Positions 1 through 5,972 of a DNA stretch of 5,972 nt are shown here, in pieces (the stretch's first letter is position 1; each line of letters begins with the position of its first letter). Source of the stretch: Dehalococcoidia bacterium (GTDB lineage Bacteria > Chloroflexota > Dehalococcoidia > UBA3495 > JAAXIE01); contig JAAXIE010000267.1 in NCBI GenBank assembly GCA_012270525.1, positions 1 to 5,972 on the forward strand, written 5' to 3'. Under the pieces are notes generated by a model that searched no databases, was not told the DNA's origin, and saw only the letters and a list, made by a program, of their open reading frames with translations. The translations under genes and the position numbers were made by a program.

Positions 1-627
1 GTGGAGATTTCCAACCTGCAACGCCAGATACTCCACCAGAACGAGGACGTGGGTAAGCCCAAGGCGCAGTCGGCGTTGGAGACGATCCACAGCTACAACC
101 CAGACGTGAACGTGGTGTTGCACGAGACGCGTCTGGAGTCGCATAACGCCATGGACATCATCGGGCAGTACGATTTGGTGATAAACGGGGCGGACAATTT
201 CGCTTCCCGGTATCTGGTGAACGATGCGTGCTACCTGCTGGGCAAGCCGCTGGTGGATGGCAGCATCCTGATTTTCGACGGGCAAGCCACGGTGTTCATG
301 CCGGGGCATGGCTGTTATCGCTGCCTCTTCCCGTCGCCGCCCCCGCCGGGGATGGTGCCGAACTGCGCCGAGGCGGGCGTGCTCGGGGCACTCACCGGGC
401 TGGTGGGCAGCATCCAAGCCACCGAGGCGCTGAAGCATTTCCTGGGCATCGGGGAGTCGCTGGTATCGCGGCTGCTCCTGGTGGACGCGCTGACGATGCA
501 GTTCCGCACCGTGAAGCTGCGGCGCAACCCCAACTGCCCGCTGTGCGGGGACAACCCAACGGTGACCGAGCTCATCGATTACGAGGTCTTCTGCGGGCTG
601 GCCCCGGAAGGTGAGCCGGTCCACTAA
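1..627 (+). CDS. moeB: MoeB/ThiF-family sulfur-carrier adenylyltransferase, 5'-truncated by window edge
   Basis: E1-like enzyme that adenylates the C-terminal Gly-Gly of a small ubiquitin-fold sulfur carrier (MoaD, ThiS or CysO) so it can be converted to a thiocarboxylate; cytosolic. The visible 208 residues start inside the conserved EISNLQRQILH motif, so the GTG at position 1 is an internal Val codon, not a start. By comparison with E. coli MoeB (Asn70, Arg73) about 65 residues, including the Gly-rich nucleotide loop, lie upstream. Visible landmarks in window numbering: Asn5 and Arg8; Lys21 in GKPK; Asp65 in GADNF (Mg/ATP site); zinc pair Cys105/Cys108 (CYRC); Cys122 in NCAEAGVLG, aligned with the family's sulfur-transfer cysteine; second zinc pair Cys179/Cys182 (CPLC). 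The tail PTVTELIDYEVFCG resembles the linker to a rhodanese domain in MoeZ-type proteins, but the protein stops there. The downstream cysM, 34 nt away, suggests a role in cysteine synthesis. MoeB, ThiF and CysO-activating roles cannot be separated from this sequence alone. Confidence 0.93.
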   Translation: MEISNLQRQILHQNEDVGKPKAQSALETIHSYNPDVNVVLHETRLESHNAMDIIGQYDLVINGADNFASRYLVNDACYLLGKPLVDGSILIFDGQATVFMPGHGCYRCLFPSPPPPGMVPNCAEAGVLGALTGLVGSIQATEALKHFLGIGESLVSRLLLVDALTMQFRTVKLRRNPNCPLCGDNPTVTELIDYEVFCGLAPEGEPVH

Positions 628-661
628 AGGCCGTCTGCAAGAATCCTGTAGAGGATAGAAC

Positions 662-1630
662 GTGGCATTTTCCGGCAACGGACCCCGTCCGGCGGGTCCC
701 AGTATCAAGCGGGGCATCCTGGATGCGATCGGCGACACGCCGTTGGTGGAGTTGCAGCGTCTGAGCCCGAAGCGGGATGTGCACATCTACGCCAAGCTGG
801 AGGGGCAGAACCCGACGGGGAGCGTCAAGGACCGGATAGCCAAGTTCATGATCGAGCAGGCGGAGGCTGCGGGCGTCATCAGCCATGGCACGTACCTGCT
901 GGAACCCACGAGCGGCAACACGGGCATCTCGCTGGCCTTGGTGTGCAGTCTCAAGGGGTACAGTCTGAAGGCGGTGATGCCGGAGAACGTGAGCCCGGAG
1001 CGGACGCAGTTGCTGGAAGCATACGGGGCGGAGATCGTTTACACGGATGGGGCCAAGGGCACCAACGGCTCGATTGAGGTCGCCCAGGAGATGGTGGCTT
1101 CGGGCAACGATTACTACATGCCCTACCAGTATGGCAACGAGGGCAACCCTGGGGCTCACTACGAGGGGACCGGGGCGGAGGTCATCGAGGCTTGTCCGGA
1201 CGTGGACATGTTCGTGGCGGGTCTGGGGACGGGTGGGACCCTGATGGGCACCGGGCGGCGGCTCAAGGAGTACAACCCCGACATCAAGGTGGTCGCTGTG
1301 GCCCCGGAGCTGGATGACCGCATCCAGGGGCTGAGAAGTTTGGAAGAGGGTTTCATCCCGCCCATCCTCGATCTTTCGTTGCTGGACGCACGGATCATGG
1401 TGCGGAGCATCGATGCTTTCCGCACTACCAAGGAGCTGTTGAAGCAGGAGGGGATTTTTGCAGGGATCTCCTCGGGGTCGGTGGTCTATGCCGCCGTGCG
1501 GCAGGCGGAGCGCATGGAACGGGGCCACATCGTGTGCCTGCTGGCGGACGGCGGCTGGAAGTACCTCAGCACCGGGCTATGGACCAGGGACTATGATGAC
1601 ATCGATGCAGAGGGCAAAATATGGTGGTAG
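662..1630 (+). CDS. cysM: Cysteine synthase, CysM type (probable O-phosphoserine sulfhydrylase)
   Basis: Fold-type II PLP enzyme, 322 aa, making L-cysteine from an activated serine and a sulfur donor in the cytosol. PLP lysine is Lys56 in NPTGSVKDR; the substrate/Asn loop is EPTSGNTG (81-88, Asn86); the PLP-phosphate loop is GTGGT (189-193); the pyridine-nitrogen serine lies in GISSGS (268-273). It resembles M. tuberculosis CysM closely from memory: LQRLSP, MIEQAEA, QYGN, FVAGLGTGGTLMGTGR, EGIFAGIS, GWKYLSTG. Arg225 aligns without gaps to mycobacterial Arg220, linked to O-phosphoserine binding, and the end (EGKIWW) matches the active-site-covering tail (EGQLWA). This favours O-phosphoserine plus a thiocarboxylated carrier over O-acetylserine plus sulfide, though that is inference. 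The usual VEP motif reads VAP here (Ala214). The GTG start is supported by AGAGGA at 650-655 with 6-nt spacing and leaves a short N-terminal extension of about 14 residues. Likely cotranscribed with the preceding moeB. Confidence 0.95.
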   Translation: MAFSGNGPRPAGPSIKRGILDAIGDTPLVELQRLSPKRDVHIYAKLEGQNPTGSVKDRIAKFMIEQAEAAGVISHGTYLLEPTSGNTGISLALVCSLKGYSLKAVMPENVSPERTQLLEAYGAEIVYTDGAKGTNGSIEVAQEMVASGNDYYMPYQYGNEGNPGAHYEGTGAEVIEACPDVDMFVAGLGTGGTLMGTGRRLKEYNPDIKVVAVAPELDDRIQGLRSLEEGFIPPILDLSLLDARIMVRSIDAFRTTKELLKQEGIFAGISSGSVVYAAVRQAERMERGHIVCLLADGGWKYLSTGLWTRDYDDIDAEGKIWW

Positions 1631-1660
1631 GAGTCGAGCCCGGCCGTAGCTGAAGTTCTA

Positions 1661-1690
1661 TTGCAACGGGGAATTTTGCGGTGGTATACT
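1661..1690 (+). promoter_or_regulatory. Sigma70-type promoter for the nusA operon
   Basis: A -35 like TTGCAA (1661-1666) is separated by 18 bp from a -10 TATACT (1685-1690), which is preceded by TG at 1682-1683, giving an extended -10. Transcription would begin near 1696-1698, leaving a leader of about 115 nt before nusA. It starts 30 bp after the cysM stop, in the only sizeable gap of the window, and suits a separate promoter for the housekeeping operon. The call rests on hexamer match and position only. Confidence 0.65.
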
Positions 1691-1719
1691 GCTGCCAGCG
1701 GTTCCCCACCTCTGTCTTT

Positions 1720-1749
1720 GAAGCGGGTCTCGAAACCCGCTTTCTTGTT
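1720..1749 (+). terminator. Intrinsic terminator / candidate attenuator in the nusA leader
   Basis: AAGCGGGT (1721-1728) and ACCCGCTT (1735-1742) form a perfect 8-bp stem around a 6-nt loop (CTCGAA); a G-T pair at 1720/1743 can extend it. The stem is followed by a T-rich run, with 7 T in the 9 bases 1741-1749. This is intrinsic-terminator form. It lies downstream of the predicted nusA promoter and about 60 nt upstream of the nusA start, so it can stop cysM read-through and also transcripts started at the nusA promoter. Leader terminators controlled by NusA itself are known for the corresponding operon in B. subtilis, so autoregulation by attenuation is a reasonable inference. Confidence 0.7.
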
Positions 1750-1796
1750 GAATGGCCTTGGCGGCCCGGAGAGAGGTGTCGAGAGAGCCAGGCGAC

Positions 1797-1804
1797 AAAG
1801 GGGG
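1797..1804 (+). promoter_or_regulatory. Strong Shine-Dalgarno site of nusA
   Basis: AAAGGGGG lies 7 nt before the ATG at 1812 and fixes the nusA start. An in-frame TAG at 1806-1808 directly after it rules out any longer N-terminus. Confidence 0.75.
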
Positions 1805-1811
1805 CTAGGCG

Positions 1812-3431
1812 ATGAAAAGCGACTTCCTCATAGCCCTGACGCAACTGGTGGCCGAACGCCACCTGCCCCGGGAGGAGGTCCTTCAAGCAGTGGAGGCGGC
1901 CCTGGTGTCGGCCTTCAAGAAGGACAGCACCTCCATGGGCCAGGACATTTCGGTGAAGCTCAACCCCAATACGGGGGAGATGAGCGTATTCGCGCTGAAG
2001 ACCGTGGTGGACGACGTCGAGGACCCCACGAGGGAGATCAGTCTCGAACAGGCGAGGGCCATCAGTTCAACGATCGCGCTGGGAGAGGAGATCGCCACTC
2101 CCGAGCAGTTGCCGCACCAAGCCAGCCGCATCGCCGCGCAGACGGCCAAGCAGGTAGTGCTGCAACGCCTGCGCGAGGCGGAACGCGAGAAGACCTTCCA
2201 GGAGTTTCTCAGTCGCACCGATGACGTCGTATCGGGCGTTCTGGACCAGATGGAACCGGGAAGGGTATGGGTAATGGAACTGGGGCGGGTGGAAGCCATC
2301 CTGCCCCTGGAAGAACAGGTGCCCACCGAGCGTTATCGCAAGGGGCAGCGTCTGAAGGTCTACATCGTAGATGTGCGCCGCACCCCCCGGGGGCCTGAGA
2401 TTATCGTTTCCCGCACGCACAAGAACCTGCTAAAGAGGCTCTTCGAGGTGGAGGTCCCCGAGGTCTACAACGGGGTGGTGGAGATCAAGGAGATAGCCCG
2501 CGAGCCGGGGTTCCGCAGCAAGGTAGCTGTCTCCTCCCGCCAGGAGGGTGTCGATCCTGTGGGTTCGTGTATCGGGATGCGGGGCAACCGCATCCAGAGC
2601 ATCGTCAACGAACTGCAGGGGGAAAAGATTGACATCGTCCGCTGGGACAAGGACCTGAAGACCTTCATCTCCAACGCTCTCAGTCCTTCGGAAGTGGTGC
2701 AGGTGGAGGCGAATGCCGACGACAGGACTGCGGTGGTGGTGGTACCGGAACGGCACCTGTCCCTGGCGATAGGCAAGGAAGGCCAGAATGCCCGGTTGGC
2801 GGCCAAGCTGTCGGGCTGGCACCTGGACATCAAGAGCGTTGCTGAGTGGGACGAGATCCGTACGCAACGCAGGGGCGAGGAAGAGGCCCGCAGGCTGGCG
2901 GTGGCGGAAGCGGAGCAGGTCGCCGCGGAAGCGGCCCTGGTGACCATCGAAGAACCGGTGACCGCGGAAGAAGTCGAGGAGCCAGAACCCCTGGAAGTCG
3001 TAGTTGTGGCTGAGTCGGAAGAGGAGGCTGCGGTCCGGGCAGAGGAGGAAGAGGCCGAACTGTTGCGAATGCTGGCGGAGGAAGAGACTGCCGCCGTCGG
3101 TGAGGTCACCGTCGCCGGGGATGCCTTGCCGACCACCGAGGAGGTCGCGGAAGAAGAGGCACCTGCGGTCTTGGTGGAAGACGACCTGCTGCTGGATGAC
3201 CTGTTAGACGACGAGGAAGAGGACGAGGAGGGGGAGACGGTCGGGAGCGATGACTCCATATGGAACTCACCCATCGTGAATCCGGATGCGGGGAAGATAC
3301 GCTTTGCCGAGGATTTCGCTGAGGAGTTTCGTGGCCGGGGTAGGCGGAGTGGCCGGCGAAGACGCGGTGGCTACACCCCTGCCCGTACACGAGGAGCCGG
3401 GGCGGGCCAAGCACGCCAAGGCCCTGCATAG
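1812..3431 (+). CDS. nusA: Transcription termination/antitermination factor NusA with long acidic-basic C-terminal extension
   Basis: NusA binds RNA polymerase near the RNA exit channel, promotes pausing and hairpin-dependent termination, and takes part in antitermination of rRNA operons. The 539 aa show, in order: the N-terminal polymerase-binding domain (about 1-130); an S1 domain (about 137-201, with [22 protein letters not shown]); KH1 with a GMRG loop (255-258, in [18 protein letters not shown]); and KH2 with GKEG (321-324, in [18 protein letters not shown]). The core ends near residue 350, about the length of short NusA proteins such as that of B. subtilis. About 185 residues follow: a Glu/Asp-rich, low-complexity stretch (about 353-480), a less biased segment (about 482-506, with IWNSPIV and [11 protein letters not shown]), and an Arg/Gly-rich basic tail (507-539). 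The E. coli-type acidic repeats AR1/AR2 are not recognisable. First gene after the promoter; rimP is not in front of it. Probably autoregulated through the leader terminator. Confidence 0.97.
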   Translation: MKSDFLIALTQLVAERHLPREEVLQAVEAALVSAFKKDSTSMGQDISVKLNPNTGEMSVFALKTVVDDVEDPTREISLEQARAISSTIALGEEIATPEQLPHQASRIAAQTAKQVVLQRLREAEREKTFQEFLSRTDDVVSGVLDQMEPGRVWVMELGRVEAILPLEEQVPTERYRKGQRLKVYIVDVRRTPRGPEIIVSRTHKNLLKRLFEVEVPEVYNGVVEIKEIAREPGFRSKVAVSSRQEGVDPVGSCIGMRGNRIQSIVNELQGEKIDIVRWDKDLKTFISNALSPSEVVQVEANADDRTAVVVVPERHLSLAIGKEGQNARLAAKLSGWHLDIKSVAEWDEIRTQRRGEEEARRLAVAEAEQVAAEAALVTIEEPVTAEEVEEPEPLEVVVVAESEEEAAVRAEEEEAELLRMLAEEETAAVGEVTVAGDALPTTEEVAEEEAPAVLVEDDLLLDDLLDDEEEDEEGETVGSDDSIWNSPIVNPDAGKIRFAEDFAEEFRGRGRRSGRRRRGGYTPARTRGAGAGQARQGPA

Positions 3432-3452
3432 ATAGATTTCGAGCGTGTTGGC

Positions 3453-3782
3453 ATGGCCAGACCCCGTCATGTGCCGCAGCGCAGTTGCTTCTCCTGCGGG
3501 CGTCGCGCGGAGAAGCGCCAGTTGGTGCGCGTTGTGCGGACGGTGACCGGGTCTGTGGAGGTCGACCCAGTGGGCAAGGTTTCCGGCAGGGGAGCATACC
3601 TGTGCCTCGACCGCAAATGCTGGGATGAAGGACTGAGGAAGACCAGGCTCGAACGAGTGCTGAAATGCAACGTATCGTCGGAGGCGCGGGAGCGGCTCCT
3701 AGCCTACGCCCAAGAGAGACTTGGACGGGAGACAGTAGCAGAGGCCGAACCGGGGCCGCCCCCGGTTGGAGCAGTTGAATGA
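3453..3782 (+). CDS. ylxR: YlxR/RnpM family RNA-binding protein (DUF448)
   Basis: Small cytosolic nucleic-acid-binding protein almost always encoded between nusA and infB. The B. subtilis member (RnpM) has been reported to bind RNase P RNA and modulate its activity; whether that holds here is inference. The 109 aa carry both family signatures: RSCFSCGRRAEKRQLVRVVR near the N-terminus (Cys12/Cys15 as CxxC) and DPVGKVSGRGAYLC (38-51), with Cys51 and Cys56 completing a possible four-cysteine set. The N-terminus is rich in Arg/Lys, as expected for RNA binding. The last 15 or so residues ([14 protein letters not shown]) look like a disordered tail. The gene begins 21 nt after the nusA stop with no clear Shine-Dalgarno sequence, so it probably depends on translation of nusA. 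Its TGA overlaps the infB ATG. Confidence 0.95.
   Translation: MARPRHVPQRSCFSCGRRAEKRQLVRVVRTVTGSVEVDPVGKVSGRGAYLCLDRKCWDEGLRKTRLERVLKCNVSSEARERLLAYAQERLGRETVAEAEPGPPPVGAVE
3768..3782 (+). promoter_or_regulatory. ylxR-infB overlap with Shine-Dalgarno site
   Basis: The infB ATG (3779-3781) and the ylxR TGA (3780-3782) share the four bases ATGA. GGAG at 3768-3771, inside the ylxR end, sits 7 nt before the infB start. This arrangement indicates translational coupling, so that IF-2 output follows YlxR translation, and it supports the chosen infB start. Confidence 0.75.
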
Positions 3783-5611
3783 CACAGGACGGGACCAGCC
3801 CAGCAGAAGAGGTCAGGAGAGGTACGCGGCCGGGAGGACGCCGAGGGGAGGCAAGACGGCAGCGGTATCTACTGCTGCCGTCGACCCTGTCGGTGAAGGA
3901 ACTGGCTGAAAGGTCGGGCATCAGCCCCATCGACGTCATCAAGCAGTTGATGCGCAACGGCATCATGGCGTCGATGAACAACGTCATCGACTTCGACGTT
4001 GCCCTTCTGGTCACGTCCGCCTTCGGCATACGGGCGCGTCCTGAGGCGGCCCCTGAGGAATCGGGACGCAGCACCGTAGATGACGCTGACGAGGACACGG
4101 GAGCCCTGGAGCCAAGGCCTCCCGTGGTCACGATGCTGGGTCACGTGGACCATGGCAAGACCAGCCTGCTGGATGCGATCAGGGCGACCAAGGTGGTGGA
4201 TGCTGAGGTGGGCCACATTACCCAGCGCATCGGGGCGTACCAGATTGCCCATGACTCCCAGAAAATCACGTTCCTGGATACGCCCGGCCATGAGGCGTTT
4301 ACTGCGATCCGTGCACGCGGGGCGCGGGTAACCGACATCGCGGTGCTGGTAGTGGCGGCTGATGATGGAGTGATGCCCCAGACCCTGGAAGCAATAGACC
4401 ACGCCAAGGCCGCGGAAGTGCCGATAGTGGCTGCCATCAACAAGGTGGACCGGCCCGATGCGGACCCGGACAGGGTGAAGCGGCAGTTGGCGGAGCAGAA
4501 CATGCTGGTTGAAGAGTGGGGTGGGGACATCATCGCCGTTCCGGTCTCGGCTACAACGGGCGAGGGTATACCGGAATTGGTGGAGAACCTGCTGCTGGTG
4601 GCGGAACTAGCCGAGTTGAAGGCAGACCCCCATCGTTCGGCCCGTGGGGTGATCATCGAAGCCAAGCTGGACCGGACACGTGGCCCGCTGGCGACAGTGC
4701 TGGTGCAGAGCGGTACGCTGAACGTGGGCGACCACATCGTGGCGGGCACTGCCCGCGGTCGTGTTCGCGCTCTGGCCGACGATACGGGCAGCCGGTTGAA
4801 GTCGGTGGAGCCAGCCCAGCCCGCGGAGGTGATGGGCTTCGGATCGCTCCCAGATGCTGGCGACCTGTTCACCGTGGTCGCCAATGAACGCGAGGCACGG
4901 GCCCTAGCTGAGGAGAGGCAACGGGCTGAGGACGCGCAACGCTCGCGTCCTAGGGTGATCGGGCCTGAGGATGTGCATACCGGCGTGGCCCTGAGCGATG
5001 CCAAGGAACTCAACCTGGTGCTCAAGGCCGATGTGCAGGGCAGCGTGGAAGCCGCCAGGGCGTCGCTGGAGAAGCTGGACGAGGATGGGGCCAAGGTGCG
5101 GGTGCTGCACGCCGCCAGTGGGACCATCACGGAGAGCGACGTGCTGCTGGCCAGCGCATCGAATGCGATGGTGGTGGGATTCGCCACCAACCCTGAACCC
5201 AGTGCGGAACGTGTGGCCGACCGCGAAGGTGTCCAGGTCAAGCGCTACGACATCATCTACCACATGATCGAGGATATCGAGGCGGTCTTGCGGGGGATGC
5301 TGGAACCGGTGCAACGCGAGGTGATCACCGGTGCAGCGGAGATCCGGGCTATATTCTCGGCAAGCCGTGCGGGCAAGATTGCAGGCTGCATGGTTACCGA
5401 GGGTCGGATGGCCCGCGGGGCGAGGGTGCGGGTGCTTCGGGAGGGAGAGGTGATCCACGAAGGAGGCATCACCAGCCTGCGCCACTTCCGAGAGGATGTA
5501 ACCGAGATGGGAGCGGGGACGGAGTGTGGCATCGGCTTGGGCAACTATGCCGATTTCGAGGAAGGCGACGTGATCCAAGCCTACCGGCGGGAGCGCACTC
5601 GAGGTTCCTAG
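3779..5611 (+). CDS. infB: Translation initiation factor IF-2 (short form)
   Basis: GTPase that places initiator fMet-tRNA on the 30S subunit and promotes subunit joining. The 610 aa carry all GTP-binding motifs: G1 GHVDHGKT (121-128), switch [12 protein letters not shown] (145-155, Thr148), G3 DTPGH (167-171, with the catalytic His171), G4 NKVD (221-224) and G5 SAT (257-259). Before the G domain are only about 118 residues: a basic Arg-rich start (13-30), one IF2N-like helical unit (about 36-84, [21 protein letters not shown]) and an acidic linker. E. coli IF-2 has a much longer N-terminal part (890 aa in total), so this is a compact form. After it come domain II (about 288-370), a charged linker (about 370-395), domain III with [11 protein letters not shown] (415-425), a connecting helix (490-512) and the fMet-tRNA-binding C-terminal domain (about 518-606, [21 protein letters not shown]). 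No key residue appears missing. It overlaps ylxR by 4 nt. Confidence 0.98.
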   Translation: MTQDGTSPAEEVRRGTRPGGRRGEARRQRYLLLPSTLSVKELAERSGISPIDVIKQLMRNGIMASMNNVIDFDVALLVTSAFGIRARPEAAPEESGRSTVDDADEDTGALEPRPPVVTMLGHVDHGKTSLLDAIRATKVVDAEVGHITQRIGAYQIAHDSQKITFLDTPGHEAFTAIRARGARVTDIAVLVVAADDGVMPQTLEAIDHAKAAEVPIVAAINKVDRPDADPDRVKRQLAEQNMLVEEWGGDIIAVPVSATTGEGIPELVENLLLVAELAELKADPHRSARGVIIEAKLDRTRGPLATVLVQSGTLNVGDHIVAGTARGRVRALADDTGSRLKSVEPAQPAEVMGFGSLPDAGDLFTVVANEREARALAEERQRAEDAQRSRPRVIGPEDVHTGVALSDAKELNLVLKADVQGSVEAARASLEKLDEDGAKVRVLHAASGTITESDVLLASASNAMVVGFATNPEPSAERVADREGVQVKRYDIIYHMIEDIEAVLRGMLEPVQREVITGAAEIRAIFSASRAGKIAGCMVTEGRMARGARVRVLREGEVIHEGGITSLRHFREDVTEMGAGTECGIGLGNYADFEEGDVIQAYRRERTRGS

Positions 5612-5687
5612 CCGTAGTATTCGAGCGGACCACCGGAGGCCGGGCTTCCCAGGCGCCAAAGCAACCCCACCAGGGTTAACCTGTACT
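5612..5687 (+). other. infB-rbfA spacer with weak hairpin
   Basis: The 76-bp gap contains GGAGGC (5635-5640) and GCTTCC (5644-5649), which can form a 6-bp stem with one G-T pair and a 3-nt loop. No T-run follows, so it does not look like a terminator; it may be an RNA processing site or chance. GGTTAACC (5674-5681) is a perfect 8-bp palindrome without a loop. AGGG at 5672-5675 is the only ribosome-binding candidate for rbfA and is about 12 nt from the ATG, longer than usual. I see no convincing promoter, so rbfA is probably read from the nusA promoter. Confidence 0.35.
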
Positions 5688-5972
5688 ATGACCAGACGCA
5701 GTGAAAGAGTAAGCGAGCTTTTGCGCCATGAACTGGGCCAGCTCATCGTGCGCGACCTCAAGGACCCGAGGCTTTCGGGCATCGTCTCCGTGACCATGGT
5801 GGAGACGACCAACGACCTGAAGAAGGCACGGGTGTCGGTGAGCGTGATGGGGTCCCCGGAAGTGCAGGAAAGTGCGATGAGGGGAATCGTTTCGGCAGCG
5901 GGATACATGCGGCGTGAACTGGGCAAGCGGCTCTCCCTGCGATATGTGCCTGACCTTACGTTCGTACTGGAC
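5688..5972 (+). CDS. rbfA: Ribosome-binding factor A (RbfA), 3'-truncated by window edge
   Basis: RbfA binds the immature 30S subunit near the 5' end of 16S rRNA and helps late maturation, particularly under cold conditions in E. coli. The first 95 codons are present and the frame is open to the window end. The family pattern is clear: TRRSERVSELLRHELGQLI at the start, LKDPRLSG (24-31), then SVTMVETTNDLKKARVSVSV (34-53, the beta strands of the KH-like fold), a helix with GYMRRELGKRLSLRYVP (72-88) and the strand DLTFVLD at the edge. The KH-type fold has the AxG-like helix kink region at SAAGY (69-73). Complete proteins are usually 110-130 residues, so perhaps 15-35 residues are missing. The ATG at 5688 begins directly at the conserved motif; its ribosome-binding site is weak. 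The position after infB is the standard one. Confidence 0.95.
   Translation, partial: MTRRSERVSELLRHELGQLIVRDLKDPRLSGIVSVTMVETTNDLKKARVSVSVMGSPEVQESAMRGIVSAAGYMRRELGKRLSLRYVPDLTFVLD

Noticed and set aside
572..1528. Open frame of 318 codons on the - strand over cysM
   Set aside because: Fully antisense to a well-supported gene; the His/Arg/Leu-rich translation matches no family. Long antisense frames are expected from GC-rich codon bias.
1752..1808. 18-codon upstream frame (MALAARREVSREPGDKGG) in the nusA leader, stopping 3 nt before nusA
   Set aside because: No Shine-Dalgarno sequence before its ATG and no regulatory codon run; it is in frame with nusA and probably chance, although the closeness of its stop to the nusA start could be checked by ribosome profiling.
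1661..2224. Open frame of 187 codons on the + strand overlapping the nusA start
   Set aside because: Runs through the promoter, terminator hairpin and the first 400 bases of nusA in another frame; low-complexity Gly/Arg/Pro translation.
2997..3240. GAG/GAA-rich purine tract as a tandem DNA repeat
   Set aside because: It has no fixed repeat unit; the bias follows from coding Glu/Asp-rich protein in the NusA tail.
2465..3274. Ser-rich open frame on the - strand over nusA
   Set aside because: The poly-Ser runs are the reverse complement of the Glu/Asp codons (GAG, GAA, GAC) of the NusA acidic tail; it is a shadow.
4141..5241. Open frame of 366 codons on the - strand over infB
   Set aside because: Ser/Ala/Thr-rich shadow of the conserved IF-2 frame, with no recognisable domain.
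5612..5690. Possible separate promoter for rbfA (TACTAT near 5684)
   Set aside because: The -10-like string overlaps the rbfA ATG and has no -35 at a proper distance.
4904..5926. Open frame of 340 codons on the - strand spanning infB, the spacer and rbfA
   Set aside because: It crosses two conserved + strand genes and shows no family features; considered a shadow.

Overview
The window is a GC-rich, densely packed stretch of bacterial chromosome with every supportable gene on the + strand. It holds two functional blocks: a sulfur-transfer/cysteine block (positions 1-1630) and the start of a transcription/translation-factor operon (about 1661-5972). The gene content, the short IF-2 (610 aa), the nusA-ylxR-infB-rbfA order and the GC-rich codon use suggest a free-living bacterium. 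Chloroflexota, perhaps a Dehalococcoidia-like lineage, would fit, but that is only an impression. Nothing here looks like a mobile element, CRISPR array, rRNA, tRNA or phage gene.

Block 1. The window opens inside a MoeB/ThiF-type E1-like adenylyltransferase; about 65 or more N-terminal residues lie upstream. It is followed 34 nt later by a 322-aa PLP-dependent cysteine synthase. The synthase resembles actinobacterial CysM (the O-phosphoserine- and CysO-dependent enzyme) more than classical CysK. It keeps an Arg aligned with Mycobacterium tuberculosis CysM Arg220, the residue tied to O-phosphoserine use, and a similar C-terminal tail. An E1-like activator next to such a CysM suggests cysteine synthesis from a protein-bound thiocarboxylate (CysO/ThiS-like carrier). 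The carrier and the Mec-type JAMM protease would then be expected just upstream, outside the window.

Junction. Between cysM and nusA (1631-1811) is a good sigma70-type promoter (TTGCAA, 18-bp spacer, extended -10 TG-n-TATACT). It is followed about 30 nt later by an 8-bp GC-rich hairpin and a T-rich run with intrinsic-terminator form. Because the hairpin lies downstream of the promoter and upstream of nusA, it can both end cysM read-through and act as an attenuator in the nusA leader. NusA-dependent autoregulation of this operon by leader termination is known in Bacillus subtilis.

Block 2. nusA (539 aa, with a long acidic then Arg/Gly-rich C-terminal extension), ylxR/rnpM (109 aa), infB (610 aa, overlapping ylxR by ATGA) and rbfA (first 95 codons, cut by the window end) form the conserved operon linking transcription elongation/termination, RNA processing, translation initiation and 30S maturation. 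rimP, usually the first gene, is absent from its normal place, and there is no ylxQ between ylxR and infB.

Overall these are largely known families. The points most worth following are the moeB-cysM link, the nusA leader with its promoter and terminator, and the unusual NusA tail.
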